Assembly (NCBI RefSeq): GCF_019703515.2
Contig: NC_059351.1
Coordinates: forward strand, 19,431,501-19,495,500
Direction of reading: 5' to 3'
Origin: Myxocyprinus asiaticus
Taxonomy: Eukaryota; Chordata; Actinopteri; Cypriniformes; Catostomidae
Length of the DNA stretch: 64,000 nt
Shown here: piece after piece, positions 12,125 to 23,094 of the stretch
How the letters are laid out: each line of letters begins with the position of its first letter
How positions within the stretch are numbered: the first letter of the stretch is position 1
Notes under the pieces: generated by a model
Database searches by the model: none
Told to the model about the DNA's origin: nothing
Seen by the model: only the letters and a program-made list of their open reading frames with translations
Translations under genes and position numbers: made by a program

Positions 12125-12820
12125 CCAATGGCTGGCCATTTAGCTCACGAAAAAACTCTGAAAAAACTCTTCTTTTGGCCAGGCATTCACGGCAACGTAT
12201 GCAAATAGTGTGCGGCATGCCGTGAATGCCAGTTGGTGAATCCGCTGGCCACCCCAAAAGCGCCACTGCACCCTCTGCCATTGATCGATGTCTATTGGCA
12301 TGGACCTCGTCGGACCATTAGAGCGGACTGCACGTGGACATCACTTTGTATTAGTTCTGGTGGACTATGCAATGTGATATCCGGACGCAGTGCCTCTATG
12401 CAACTCGGAGGCACTCTTCAAAATGATCTCCCGAGTGGGGATTCCAAAAGAAATCCTCACCAACCAAGACACAACATTCATGTCACGTACACTACGTGAA
12501 CTGTACGAATTATTAGGCATTAAATCGATACGCACCAGTGTTTATCACCTGCAAACCGATGGGTTGGTCGAACGATTTAATAAGACCTTGAAACATGATT
12601 CGTAAGTTCATACACGAAGATGCTAAAAATTACGATAAGTGGCTCGAACCCCTGTTGTTTGCAGTATGAGAGGTCCCGCAAGCCTCCACAGGGTTTTCCC
12701 CATTTGAGCTACTGTATGGGCATCAGCTACGCGGCGTGCTTGATGTCATACGGGAAGCTTGGGAGGAAGGACCTTTGAATGGGAAAAACCAAATTCAATA
12801 CTTTCTTGACCTTAGCAAGC
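12125..12820 (+). pseudogene. Gypsy-type integrase remnant (copy 1)
   Basis: It opens with a zinc-binding remnant (MAGHL-HEK, then CAACRECQLVNP at about 12200-12235). A small deletion shifts the frame near 12290. The core resumes with GIPKEILTNQDTTFMS and VYHLQTDGLVERFNKTLK (about 12435-12590). The second catalytic Asp, present as TDQ in copy 2, is Asn here; the Glu is kept. Several frameshifts and an in-frame stop make it non-functional. Confidence 0.8.
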
Positions 12821-12830
12821 GGAATTCACG

Positions 12831-13725
12831 GATGTGTTTTCACCCCTTCCCGGTCGCACAAACCTCATAGAACACCATATCGAGACCACCCCGGGGGTGG
12901 TGGTTTGTAGCCGCCCCTATCGTCTTCCTGAACACAAGAAAAAGACTGTTCAGGAAGAAGTAGAGGCAATGCCTGAAATGGGCATAATACAAGAGTTGCA
13001 CAGTGATTGGGCCAGCCTGGGAGTTCTGGTACCAAAGAGCGACGGCTCGGTCCGGTTCTGTGTTGACTACCAGAAAGTGAACGCGGTGTCCAAATTTGAC
13101 GCCTATCCAGTGCCGCGAATTGAAGAGTTACTCGATCGGATGGGTGCGACTCAATTTTACTCGATGCTGGACTTAACAAATGGTTATTGGCAGATCCCTT
13201 TAACTCCAATATCCTGAGAAAAAAACCTGCTTTTTCCACACAGTTCGGAATTGAATTCATGACGCTTCCGTTTGGTTTGTTCTGGGCCCCGGCCACATTT
13301 CAGTGCCTCATGGACAAGATCCTCAGACCGCATACGGCATATGCCGCCGCATATCTGGACGATATTATCATGTATACTAATGATTGGCGGTGGCATATGC
13401 AACATCTGAGGGCTGTCCTGAGAGTGCTGCGGCAGGCAGGACTCACAGCCAACCCGAAGAAGTGCGCAATTGGGCAGGTGGAAGTTAGGTATCTGGGGTT
13501 CCACTTGGGTCATGGGCAGGTGCGTCCACAGGTTAACAAAACCACAGCGATTGCAGCCTGCCCAGTGCCCAAGACCAAAAAGGAGGTAAGGCAGTTTTTG
13601 GGGCTGGCTGGCTACCACCGGAGGTTTGTGCCTAGTTATTCTGATGTCACCAGCCCGCTGACTGACCTTACTAAAAAGGGGGCTCCCGATCCGGTCCAGT
13701 GGACAGAGCCAACAGGTGTTCCTTA
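12831..13725 (+). pseudogene. Gmr1-like reverse transcriptase (copy 1)
   Basis: It starts with the FSPLPGRTNLIEHHIETTPG approach region, then SDGSVRFCVDYQKVNAVSK, then FYSMLDLTNGYWQIPL (motif A), and after a frameshift near 13210 TLPFGLFWAPATFQ and YLDDIIMYTN, the catalytic YxDD box, at about 13350-13380. The thumb/connection follows with GFHLGHGQV and KKEVRQFLGLAGYHRRFV. A further frameshift near 13715 separates it from RNase H. Catalytic residues are intact; the frame is not. Confidence 0.88.
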
Positions 13726-14160
13726 AGGTAAAGTGTGCACTGTGTGGGGGGCCGCTTTTACATGCACCTGACTTCCCTCTCCCCTTCATTTTGCAGACTG
13801 ATGCATCTGACAGGGGGCTGGGCATGGTGCTTTCGCAGGAGGTGGGAGGGGAGGAATTGCAAGTGCTATTTATTAGTCACAAGCTCTCCTTCAGGGAGAC
13901 AAAATATAGTACCATCGAGAAGGAGTGCCTTGCGATTAAGTGGGCTGTTCTTACATTCCGCTACTACCTGCTGGGGCGGGCCTTCACCCTCCGTTCCGAT
14001 CATGCTCCTCTGCAGTGGCTCCACTGCATGAAGGATCCTAACACGCGGATCACCCGTTGATATCTGGCTCTTCAGCCCTTTAAATTTGAGGTGGTCCACA
14101 GACTGGGGGCGCAGATGGTCGTGGCTGACTTTCTCTCCAGAAATAGTGGGGGAGTAGGCA
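13716..14160 (+). pseudogene. RNase H domain (copy 1)
   Basis: LQTDASDRGLGMVLSQE gives the first Asp, ETKYSTIEKECLAIKWA the Glu, and FTLRSDHAPLQWL a later catalytic Asp, as in gypsy RNase H. A TGA interrupts after NTRITR at 14058-14060, just before the LALQPFKFEVVHRLG stretch. The frame then runs to VVADFLSR (about 14130) and on into the LTR. Confidence 0.85.
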
Positions 14161-14177
14161 GGCCAGTTGGGGTATAT

Positions 14178-14486
14178 GGCATGGGGGGCATGGTCATGTG
14201 TCGGTCTGCGGCAGAGGGAGAGCAGTAAGGCTCGTCACATGGGCCGCAATTACCTCTAACACCTGTCTCTCATTATAGTGATGGCGGAGGGAGACCTGAA
14301 AAGGCACGCCAGAGCGTCAGAGTAGAGAGAGAGACTAGAGCCACCATCTGGAGCTGTTTATGCGTTTGGCCATCAAGATCCCTTTCTGTTAAGTTTTGAA
14401 GACTGAGAGAGAATAATAAAAACTCACCTTTGACTGTTCGCTGTCTCCTGACTCCTCCTTTGCCCAGAACTAAGAGATCTGCTACA
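14178..14486 (+). repeat. 3' LTR of Gmr1-like copy 1
   Basis: Sequence from tggggggcatggtcatgtgt to tctgctaca (TG...CA) follows RNase H. Its first ~150 bp match the 5' LTR fragment of copy 2 at 26697-26850. It holds an AATAAA polyadenylation signal at about 14420. The left edge is set only by where the two copies start to match and could be off by several bases. Confidence 0.7.
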
Positions 14487-14930
14487 ATGTCATTCATAAT
14501 TTTTAATGTGAAAACATTAACAGAGCCATTTTCGGCATATCAGGCTTAAGACGAAGAGCGAATGTGTGTATATTGTAAAGGAATTGAATGAATGTGGTTA
14601 TCTGGTAAGTTTCTGAAGTACCTTTTTAGCAAATTCACTTGATACTGTCTTAGAAAATGATCTATAACACAAAGTACAGCATTTTCACCCTCAGATTAAA
14701 ACTAGAACATGGTAAGACCTATGACTTGTGTCTTCAATTGAGCTTTTAGGTTGTGGCAAGGACAGTGTCATATATTTTTAATGCAAATATTATTAGGTAA
14801 TAATTTAAAATCAATGTAAGATTTTCTAGTTAATTTATTTGTCTTTAATTAATTCTGAATTTTGTACAGCATCTCCTTAGAGTCTTCTTTTAAAAGAGAC
14901 TATTTTATTTTGAGGATGAGTCACTTGTTA
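14487..14930. other. Non-coding flank of the Gmr1-like element
   Basis: AT-rich, with no coding or repeat signal recognised. Confidence 0.35.
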
Positions 14931-15012
14931 AAAGAGTAGTTCACCTAAAAATGGAAAATTTACTTTTACTCACCCTTATGTTGTTCAAACCCACATGCTG
15001 TTACTTTTTCTT
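14931..15012 (+). mobile_element. Fragment of a TTAA-type element
   Basis: TTAAAAGAGTAGTTCACCTA and actcacccttatgttgttcaaaccc match the left end of the elements at 7297 and 36085. The rest is missing. Confidence 0.55.
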
Positions 15013-16040
15013 GGAACATAAAAGTAGATATTTTTAGCAGCTCAGATCACATTAACGACAAATGTTTCACACAATTCACATGTAAGGATTTATAAACCAA
15101 CTTGAGCGCGATGTTTAATTCCTAACCAAGAAGCGATGATTTTATAGTGGAGCTTGACTGTAAGTTGACCAAATTTATATCCACATTAAGGTAATTATCT
15201 GGTTAATCCGTTATTCCAAAAGAATTTAAATGCTGCATAGAGGTTTAAATACTTCATAGAGTGCAGATATTTTCAGAATATTCCTGCACACGGAGGATTA
15301 CAAAAACATGCACATTTGTTTTTTTTGTTTTTTGCTTTTCGTATCTAGAAATAGATAGAAGCTCAATCTGGCAATTGCTTCCTCTGCATTTCACTAATTC
15401 TGCACATGTAATTTAACTAATTATGTCCTCCACAAAAATATGTGAACACAAAATAAGCCTCGAGTGTATCATAAAACTTTCTGATAGAGATTTACAGTAT
15501 TTTCAGTTTGTAGGCTATATTCATTTATTTCATAATTTATTTTATTTCATTAATTCATTTCTTTTAATATTCGTATTTGTATTTAATATTCTCTGCAAAA
15601 TATGTAAATGACATTTAACAATTTCTTGACACCTCATGCCTCCAGAATAACATTGTTACTTGCACACTGCACAGACATAAACAAAAAGTTTTTTCCCCAG
15701 CAGATATTAATGTCTGAAATACCAGGACAAACCACAATTAACAACATATTCCACAGTTATGTAGCCTACATATTCAGCTTCATCTGGTGAGACAAAAATA
15801 AAGAATATATCAATAATATAATTAAATAATAATAATAATATTTAAATAGGCATATCCATGGCATCCATTATATTGTATACAGAAGCCATAGCCTAAATGT
15901 TAGAGAGTTACATTTTAAAATGAGTTTTTACGCACTTTCGGTTTAAATCATGCCCACATCTGGTTCTGTCCGATTACAGATACAGCTACAGATAATTTTG
16001 TCATTGTAACAGATACAGATAATGGCTGCACTGCTGTAAC
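15013..16040. other. AT-rich non-coding DNA
   Basis: Apart from the small inverted repeat match to 4655-4715 (at 15145-15205), nothing is recognised. Short frames here are chance. Confidence 0.35.
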
Positions 16041-16410
16041 ATTTGAAAGAGGTCACGAGAGTAGGATCTAGGTGCAGCAAGTTTAATAAGAAATAAATCA
16101 ATAAAATAACAGGGTAAACACTAGAACAAGGCAAGACTAGGAAACGCAACGCAACGAAACGAAACGAAACGAAACGAACATAGAAACAGGTAGCCTATAT
16201 GAACAAGAGATAACAACAACTGACAAAGACAGAGTAGACATCAGGGGATTATATACACAAGGATAAATGAGGTAATGGAAGACAGGTGAAAACAATTGGG
16301 AACAGCTGGTAGTGATGAGGGCAGTGAATTATGGGGAATGTAGTCCGGGGAAACAGATGACAGGGGCAAAACACAAGGCAAAACAACAGTGAATCATGAC
16401 AGCTGCACAC
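16041..16410. repeat. Probable interspersed repeat with internal (ACGAA)n
   Basis: A purine-rich, low-T strand asymmetry runs from aacatttgaaagagg to gtgaatcatgacag, unlike its neighbours. It includes a pentanucleotide run of ACGAA/ACGCA at 16143-16179. It resembles fish transposon leader or UTR sequence, but no coding region or paired end is visible. Confidence 0.4.
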
Positions 16411-17080
16411 CTCTACTAAATACTCTCTCTTAAATGTATTCAGTAAAGTATTCAGAATACATTAAATAAAAAGTAACGTATTCAGAATACAAGAATACTT
16501 TTAGAAGACATATTTATGAAGGCAAGGCACATTTGGCGGAATTAAGTGTGATATGTCATCTTATTTGAACCGCTAAACCATTTTTAACTAATCTAAGTGA
16601 ATCTGAATAGCTTGTTTCTTTAACTTAGATGTTTAATGTTTTTTTTTGTTTTTTGTTTTTATGGAAGGAAGAAGACAAACAGAAGGCAGTTTGTGGTCAA
16701 CTACAATATTTTAATATTTTAACAACATTTGAATCTTTTTCTTAACCCATTATTTGATTGGACTGACAAAGGATACATTTTGACACAAAATTAGAAAAGA
16801 AATGCAAATAAACCGTATTTATTTTTGAGATGATAACTGGATGCTATAAATAGTGAGGTCATGTGACAACAATGAAGTAAATTAATGATTCTTAATTAGG
16901 CTTGCTATTTATTGCAATTTATTAATTTAGTTTTCTATCACTTTTATTAACAACACTTATTTTGGGTGATTTTGATTCTTTTACTCATCCTTTGTTTTAT
17001 TTATTGTTGTTTTATATTTTTTGAATCACTTTGTATGAGATGTTTTGTTTTTGTTTTTAAAGTAAGAAATAATATTAATA
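16411..17080. other. AT-rich non-coding DNA
   Basis: Diverged tgtattcagtaaagtattcagaatac-type repetition at 16432-16500; otherwise no signal. Confidence 0.35.
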
Positions 17081-17543
17081 TCAGAATCAGAATGAGCATT
17101 ATTGCCAAGTATGCTTACACATACAAGGAATTTGTCTTGGTGACAGGAGCTTCCAGTATACAACCGTACAAAAACAATACAAAAACAGCAGCAAGACATA
17201 GATAATAATAAAAAATAAAAAATAAAAAATAATTATACACATACGTACAGACACACACATACATACATACACACATACACATGGGTAGTGCAAATCTAAT
17301 ACAATCTGTTATGTACAGTGTAAATACAAATCTGTTGTGTACAGTGCAAATTTTTTATTTTTTTTTCAGAGGAATGAAATGGCAGAAGAGGTTGGATGTG
17401 TTGGATAAATATAAGAAAGACTAAACTGTGTATTGCACATTGTTATTGCTCAATGGGGCAATTTAACTGTTCATGAGATGGATAGCCTGGGGGAAAAAAC
17501 TGTTCCTGTGCCTGACGGTTCTGGTGCTCAGAGCTCTGAAATG

Positions 17544-19226
17544 TCAGCCAGAAGGCAACAGTTCAAAAAGGTAGTGGGCAGGGTGAGTGGGGTCCAGAGT
17601 GATTTTTCCAGCCTTTTCCCTCACTCTGGAAGTGTATAGTTCTTGAAGTGGGGGCAGGGGGCAACCAATAATCCTCTCAGCAGTCTGAACTGTCCTTTGT
17701 AGTCTTCTGATATCTGATTTCATAGCTGAACCAAACCAGACAATTACTGAAGTGCAGAGGACAGACTCAATGACTGCTGAGTAGAACTGTATCAGCAGCG
17801 CCTGTGGCAGGTTGAATTTCCTCAGCTGGCAAAGGAAGTACAACCTCTGCTGGGCCTTTTTCACAATGGAGTCAATGTGGGTCTCCCACTTCAGGTCCTG
17901 TGAGATGGTAGTGCCCAGGAACCTGAATGACTCCACTGCTGCCACAGTGCTGTTTAGAATGGTGAGGGGGGTCAGTGTTGGGGTTTTCCTCCTAAAGTCC
18001 ACAATCATCTCCACCGTTTTGAGTGTGTTCAGCTCAAGGTTGTTTTGACTGCACCAGACAGCCAGCTGTTTAACCTCCCTTCTGTATGCAGACTCATCAT
18101 CATCTCAGATGAGGCCAATGACAGTGGTGTCATCTGCAAACTTCAGGAGCTTGACAGAGGGGTCCTTGGCAATGCAGTCATTGGTGTAGAGGGAGAAGAG
18201 TAGTGGGGAGAGCACACATCCCTGGGGGGCACCAGTGCTGACTGTACAGGTGCTGGAAGTGAGTTTCCCCTGTCTCACAAGCTGCTGCCTGTCCGTCAGA
18301 AAGCTGGTAATCCACTGACAGATAGACAAGGGAACAGAGAGTTGGTGTAATTTATTCTGGAGTATAGCTGGGATGATGGTGTTGAAAGCCAAACTGAAGT
18401 CCACAAAAAGGATCCTTGCATATGTCCCTGGTCTGTCCAGATGTTGCAGGATATGATGCAATCCCATGTGGACTGCATCATCCACAGACCTGTTTGGTCG
18501 ATAAGCAAATTTAAGGGGATCTAGAAAGGGTTCAGTGATGTTCTTCAGGTGGGCCAACAGCAGTCTCTCAAATGATTTCATGACCACAGACGTCAGGGCG
18601 ACAGGTCTGTAGTCATTAAGTCCTGTGATTTTTGGTTTCTTTTGGGATGGGGATGATAGTGGAACATTTGAAGCAGCATGGGACTTCACACTGCTCCAGT
18701 GATCTATTGAAGATCTGTGTGAAGATGGGGCCAGCTGGTTAGCACAGGATCTAAGACATGCAGGTGAAAAGCCATCTGGGCCCTGTGCTTTCCTTATCCT
18801 TTGTTGTCGAAAGACGTGGCTCACATCATCTTCACAGATCTTAAGTGTAGGTTGAGTAGCAGGAGGGGGGAGAAGGGGGGTTGCAGGAGGTGTTGGTGTT
18901 TGTGTGAAGTGAAGGTCAGAGTGGGTGTAGGGTGTGAGATTGGGTCTTTCAAATCTACAGTAGAACACATTCAGGTCGTCAGCCAGTTGTTGGTCCACCA
19001 CAGGGTTGGGGGCAGGAGTCCTGTAATTCATAAGTTGTTTCATGCCACTCCACACTGATGCAGGGTCATTAGCTGAAAACTTGTTTTTCCGCTTCTCAGA
19101 ATATCTTCTTTTAGCCACTCTGATTCCCTTATTCAGTGTGTTCCTGGCCTGATTGTACAAGACTTTATCCCCAACTCTGTAAGCATCCTCTTTGGCCTGA
19201 CGAAGCTGCCTGAGTTCCGCTGTAAA
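17544..19226 (-). pseudogene. LINE reverse transcriptase (copy A)
   Basis: Motifs in order: RKAQGPDGFSPACL, NDYRPVALTSVVMKSFERL, FAYRPNRSVDDAV, LFVDFSLAFNTI (motif A), [21 protein letters not shown], and [12 protein letters not shown] (catalytic FADD box, about 18110-18145). A TGA follows GLI at 18105-18107, then the same frame continues to FLGTTISQDLKWETHI and the C-terminal AERIIGCPLPPLQELY. A one-base loss near 18735 and one-base gain near 18645 compensate each other, garbling about 30 residues (judged against copy B). It is otherwise well preserved, suggesting fairly recent insertion. Confidence 0.85.
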
Positions 19227-20231
19227 CTATGGTTTGTCGTTGTTAAATGTTAAATAAGTCCTAGTAGGAATGCACATATCCTCACAAAAACTGATATATG
19301 ATGTAACAGTGTCTGTGAGCTCATCCAGATTGGTGTCTGCAGCCACAAAAACACTCCAATCATTGCAGTCTAAGCAGGCTTGTAGTTCCAGCTCTGCTTC
19401 ATTGGTCCATCTCTTTACAGTCCTTAATACAGGCTTAGCAGATTTTAATTTCTGTCTGTAGGTTGGAAGAAGATGAACCAGACAGTGATCAGATAGTCCC
19501 AAAGCTGCTCTAGGAACAGAGCGATATGCATCCTTTATTGATGTGTAGCAATGATCCAGTGTATTTCTGTCTCTGGTTGGGCATGCTATGTGCTGTTTGT
19601 ATTTGGGCAGTTCACGTGTGAGATTTGCTTTGTTAAAATCCTCAAGAATAATAATAACTGAGTCTGGGTATTGTTGTTCTGTGTCTGTGATTTGATCAGC
19701 CAGCTGTTGCAGCGCTGTGTTCAAACACGCATTTGGCGCGATATACACACTCACCAGAATAAATGAGGAAAACTCCCGCGGCGAGTAGAAAGGCTTACAG
19801 TTAATAAAGAGCACTTCCAAATTAGGACAGCACATCCTCTTTAACGTTGTTACATCTGTGAACAAACTTTCATTGATGTAAAAGCATGTTCAACCGCCTC
19901 TCGTTTTCCCCGTTAACTCCGCGATGCAATCCGCTCTGAACAGCTGAAAGCCCGGCAGATGTAATGCGCTGTCCAGAATGGCTTGACTCAGCCAGGTTTC
20001 TGTGAAGCACAAGATAGCAGAGTTTGAAAAGTCCTTGTTTGTGCGGGTGAGGAGATGTAGTTCATCAGTTTTGTTAGGGAGAGAGCGGAGATTTGCTAGA
20101 TGAATGCTCGGCAGCATTGTTCGAATGCCGCGCCGACGGAGCCTGACCAGCGCGCCTGCTCGTCTCCCTCGCCTGCGTCTCCTAGCGCGTTTAAACAAAA
20201 CAGCCGTGCCTCCAACTAGAATGTCAAACAA
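19227..20231 (-). pseudogene. LINE endonuclease domain (copy A)
   Basis: Visible motifs are LANLRSLPNK and CFTETWLS near the N-terminus, an ILEDFNK box where active enzymes have GDFN, TLDHCYTS, and LGLSDHCLVH with the conserved SDH. The protein would nick target DNA to prime reverse transcription. Two in-frame stops interrupt it: TGA at about 19887-19889 and TAG at 19227-19229 (probably from a Trp codon). Both halves and the downstream reverse transcriptase stay in the same frame. Confidence 0.8.
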
Positions 20232-20410
20232 AATGTCTGAATATTCAAAATCCGGGAAAATATTGACTGGTGTATGCTATCGAATGTTCAGCAGTTCATC
20301 TCTGGTAAAACTGACTGAAAAAAGATTACTAAACACAGGACAAACAAACAAAAATAACAAAACAATAGAAGTGCTCCACACCGAGGCGGCCATCCGCGGC
20401 GCCATCATGA

Positions 20411-20907
20411 TTTGTACAATATTTGTACAAAATATGTTACAATATTAGTAACATAATAATAGTATGTAATACTAAAACATATTATTAATATGTTACAATA
20501 TGTCTGCACTGAACTAGCCACATATGTATAAGCCACACATTTTACAGTAGTTATTTACATGAGGTTTTTCTGTCATCGTTTGGACTCTGATCTACTTCAA
20601 GTCTGTTTCCCTCTTTCAGTCTTTGCAATAGGCCTACTTTCTCTGTATTTATTTTGTACCTATTTTTATTTTTACCTAGTCGATTAATGTCGTTAATAAC
20701 TGCTATTTCTCAACAGTTCTGCTAGTTTCTTATGTGGACATGACTCAGAGTCGGAGCCAGGATAATTTACCCGAGGGGGCATTTTAAATTTCGAAGGGGG
20801 CACAGATTTGCCACTTCACCATAAGATTTAACATTGCTGAAAATTACGTTTCAACGCTTTTCCCAGCTTTGTTGCAGTCTGAAAGGCAGCATGAGTCTTG
20901 ACTTTGA
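20411..20907. other. Non-coding flank
   Basis: AT-rich with tandem-like tacaatat(t)a motifs at 20415-20510. A G-rich patch (ccgagggggcatttt...gaagggggcac) at 20770-20805 may be the edge of an old element. Confidence 0.35.
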
Positions 20908-20909
20908 TA

Positions 20910-22121
20910 CACTGGCAGCCAAAAGTTTGGAATAATGTACAGATTTTGCTCTTATGGAAAGAAATTGGTACTTTTATTCACCAAAGTGGCATTCAACTGA
21001 TCACAATGTATAGAAAAATTACTATTACAATTTGAAAAATATTTTCAGAACTTCTTAAACTACTTCAAAGAGTTCTCATCAAAAAATCCTCCATGTGCAG
21101 CAATGACAGCTTTGCAGATTCTTGGCATTCTAGCTGTCAGTTTGTCCAGATATTCAGGTGACATTTCACCCCACACTTCCTGTAGCACTTGCCATAGATG
21201 TGGCTGTCTTGTTGGGCACTTCTCACGCACCTTACGGTCTAGCTAATCCCACAAATACTAAATGGGGTTATGATCCATAACACTCTTTTCCAATTATCTG
21301 TTGTCCAATGTCTGTGTATCTTTGCCCACTCTAAAAAAAAAATTTTTTCTTTTGATTTAAAAGTGGCTTTTTCTTTTCAATTCTTCCCATAAGGCCTGCA
21401 CCCCTGAGTCTTCTCTTTACTGTTGTACATGAAACTGGTGTTGAGCAGGTAGAATTCAATGAAGCTGTCAGCTGAGGTCATGTGAGGCATCTATTTCTCA
21501 AACTAGAGACTCTGATGTACTTATACTCTTGTTTAGTTGCACAACTGGGCCTTCCACATCTCTTTCTGTCCTTGTTAGAGCCAGCTGTCCTTTGTCTTTT
21601 AAGACTTTAATGTACACCTTTGTATGAAATCTTCTGTTTTTTTGGCAATTTCATGCATTGTATAGCTTTCATTCCTCAAAACAATGATTGACTGATGAGT
21701 TTCTAGAGAAAGCTGTTTCTTTTTTGCCATTTTTGACCTAATATTGACCTTAAGACATGCCAGTCTATTGCATACTGTGGCAATTCCAAAACAAACACAA
21801 AGACAATGTTAAGCTTCATTTAACGAATCAAATAGCTTTCAACTGTGTTTGATATAATGGCAAGTGATTTTCTAGTACCAAATTAGCAATTTAGCATGAT
21901 TATCAAGGATAAGGTGTTGGAGTGATGGCTGCTGGAAATGGGGCCTGTCTAGATTTGATCAAAAATTACTTTTTTCAAATAGTGATGGTGTTATTTTTCA
22001 CATCAGTAATGTCCTGACTATACTTCGTGATCAATTGAATGCCACTTTGGTAAATTAAAGTACCAATTTCCTCCTGAAACAGCGAAATCTGTACATTATT
22101 CCAAACTTTCTGTCGCCAGTG
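20910..22121 (-). mobile_element. Tc1-like transposon with internal deletion (copy A)
   Basis: The ends are inverted repeats of about 35 bp: the left opens CACTGGCAGCCAAAAGTTTG and the right reads in reverse as CACTGGCGACAGAAAGTTTG. TA flanks both sides (20908-20909 and 22122-22123). The transposase inside is on the minus strand and lacks most of its catalytic core. A second member, sharing the loss, occupies 60179-63885. Confidence 0.9.
21060..21730 (-). pseudogene. Deleted Tc1-like transposase
   Basis: The start codon is at 21728-21730, giving MAKKKQLSLETHQS, the usual N-terminal helix-turn-helix lead-in. The C-terminus reads LTARMPRICKAVIAAHGGFF and ends at the TAG at 21060-21062. About 670 bp remain where roughly 1 kb is usual. 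The middle jumps from the KDTQTLDN region to HNPIxYLWD, removing the first two catalytic Asp residues. Several stops are present. It could only have moved with help from another transposase. Confidence 0.8.
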
Positions 22122-22137
22122 TATGCACTTGGATAAG

Positions 22138-22250
22138 TAAGGGATAATCCATGGCTAGGTGTGTGTTAAACTATTTTAAATGCACGACGTGGAGGTGAAG
22201 AACCACCTGACACATTTAAAATAGTTTACCGCACGCCTTGCCATGGATTA
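22138..22250. repeat. Small hairpin-forming repeat (MITE-like)
   Basis: Ggataatccatggctagg followed by ttaaactattttaaatg is mirrored about 30 bp later by catttaaaatagttta and ccttgccatggattatcc. Arms are about 42 bp. Related fish repeats are common; related sequence may extend to 22330. Confidence 0.65.
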
Positions 22251-22510
22251 TCCTGCGTATACCATGGTTACTTGCCAGAATTGATGAGTTACAGCTGTCA
22301 TACATTTTTGCAGCGCACATTTTGATGGGAAGAACAAAACATAACGGTTAATTTTATCTAAGGGACGTTAGATCTACAGCTCTGCCTATTCAAACACACT
22401 GTTCAGTAGTTCATATGTTAATGTAATCTTGTATAGATGAGGTAAGCTTATTGGCTTGCTGTCCATATACTGGAGGGCTCGGAGCTCGAGACTTGACTCC
22501 AATCCTGATT

Positions 22511-22556
22511 ACCCCCCCCCCCACACACACACACACACATACACACATACACACAC
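22511..22556. repeat. (C)n(AC)n microsatellite
   Basis: About 11 C residues followed by interrupted AC repeats. Confidence 0.9.
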
Positions 22557-22607
22557 TTATTTAGATCAGTTATGAATCTAGAGAACAGGAGGAGATGGGG
22601 TGGAGGA

Positions 22608-22728
22608 GGGATGTCAGGAGAATTGTCACAAGAAGCAGGTAAGCAGCGGCTTATATACTCCTACTCGCAGGCCGAGATTTGTCAGAGTAAAATTAACATG
22701 CTCCTCCTGAACCTCTGTTAATTAGCTC
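22608..22728 (+). repeat. 120-bp module shared with 31285-31405
   Basis: Gtcaggagaattgtcacaag, cttatatactcctactc and cctctgttaattagctccat recur at 31285-31405 in the same orientation with about 10% differences. Family unknown. Confidence 0.7.
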
Positions 22729-23094
22729 CATTTCAGTAGTTTGTATGTTACTGTAATCTTGTATAGAAAAGGTAAGCTTATTTGGCTTGCTGTCCGTATA
22801 CTGGAGGGCTTGGAGCTCGAGACTTGACTCAAGTCCTGATTACCCCCAAAAAGGCATTAAGGTGGAAAATCAGTTCCATGACAATGCCACGAAATATTTA
22901 GGACAGCAAGCTGGCAACAATTCTACATGGTAAATTGGCTTAGCGGATACTACTGAAAATTTGTTCTGCCCCCACCAAAAAAAATCTAAATAGGGAGAGC
23001 GTTTACCCATTTGTTTGAAGGTGTGTTCTTGTACGATGGCTGGTCGAAAGGGGCTACACTGCGATTCGAACGGGTGACCACACTCGTCGTAGAA

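Larger units (their letters stand above)
12121..14486 (+). mobile_element. Gmr1-like Ty3/gypsy retrotransposon, 3' part with 3' LTR (copy 1)
   Basis: Integrase remnants (12125-12800) are followed directly by reverse transcriptase, RNase H and an LTR. Integrase upstream of reverse transcriptase is Ty1/copia order, but the reverse transcriptase is gypsy-like; this is the distinguishing layout of the Gmr1 lineage first described from cod. Gag, protease, 5' LTR and the start of integrase are missing at the junction with the L2-like LINE. The second copy at 26697-30215 has the same order. Confidence 0.8.
17081..20410 (-). mobile_element. Near full-length LINE, Jockey/CR1/Rex1 group (copy A)
   Basis: On the minus strand it starts with a CG-rich 5' leader (gatggcgccgcggatggccg near 20410) and encodes an apurinic-type endonuclease and a reverse transcriptase in one frame. 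It ends in agctcattctgattctga-type tail sequence at 17081. About 3.3 kb long, so only slightly shortened if at all. Low-complexity (CA/TA)n sits in the 3' UTR, as in copy B (54137-56308). No convincing target duplication was found. Confidence 0.82.
22403..22852 (+). repeat. Pair of ~115-bp direct repeats around a ~215-bp spacer
   Basis: Ttcagtagtt...cttgtatagat...gcttgctgtcc...ctggagggct...gacttgactc at 22403-22517 recurs at 22732-22852 with about 10% differences. The spacer contains a C-run and (AC)n (22511-22556), then a 120-bp module (22608-22728) that also occurs at 31285-31405. It could be a tandem duplication or the remnants of an LTR-like element; no coding sequence separates the copies. 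Confidence 0.65.

Noticed and set aside
13184..13825. 213-codon minus frame opposite the Gmr1-like polymerase
   Set aside because: It is a shadow of the reverse transcriptase; the plus strand has the YLDD and GLAGYHRRF motifs.
10296..14496. Direct repeat aatgtcattca (10296-10306 and 14486-14496) as a target duplication of the LINE/Gmr1 composite
   Set aside because: The left copy is 300 bp away from the LINE tail, and gypsy elements make shorter duplications, so chance is likelier.
22403..22852. The 115-bp direct repeats as LTRs of a small retrotransposon
   Set aside because: No TG...CA ends, primer-binding site or polypurine tract could be seen, and the spacer is only about 215 bp.
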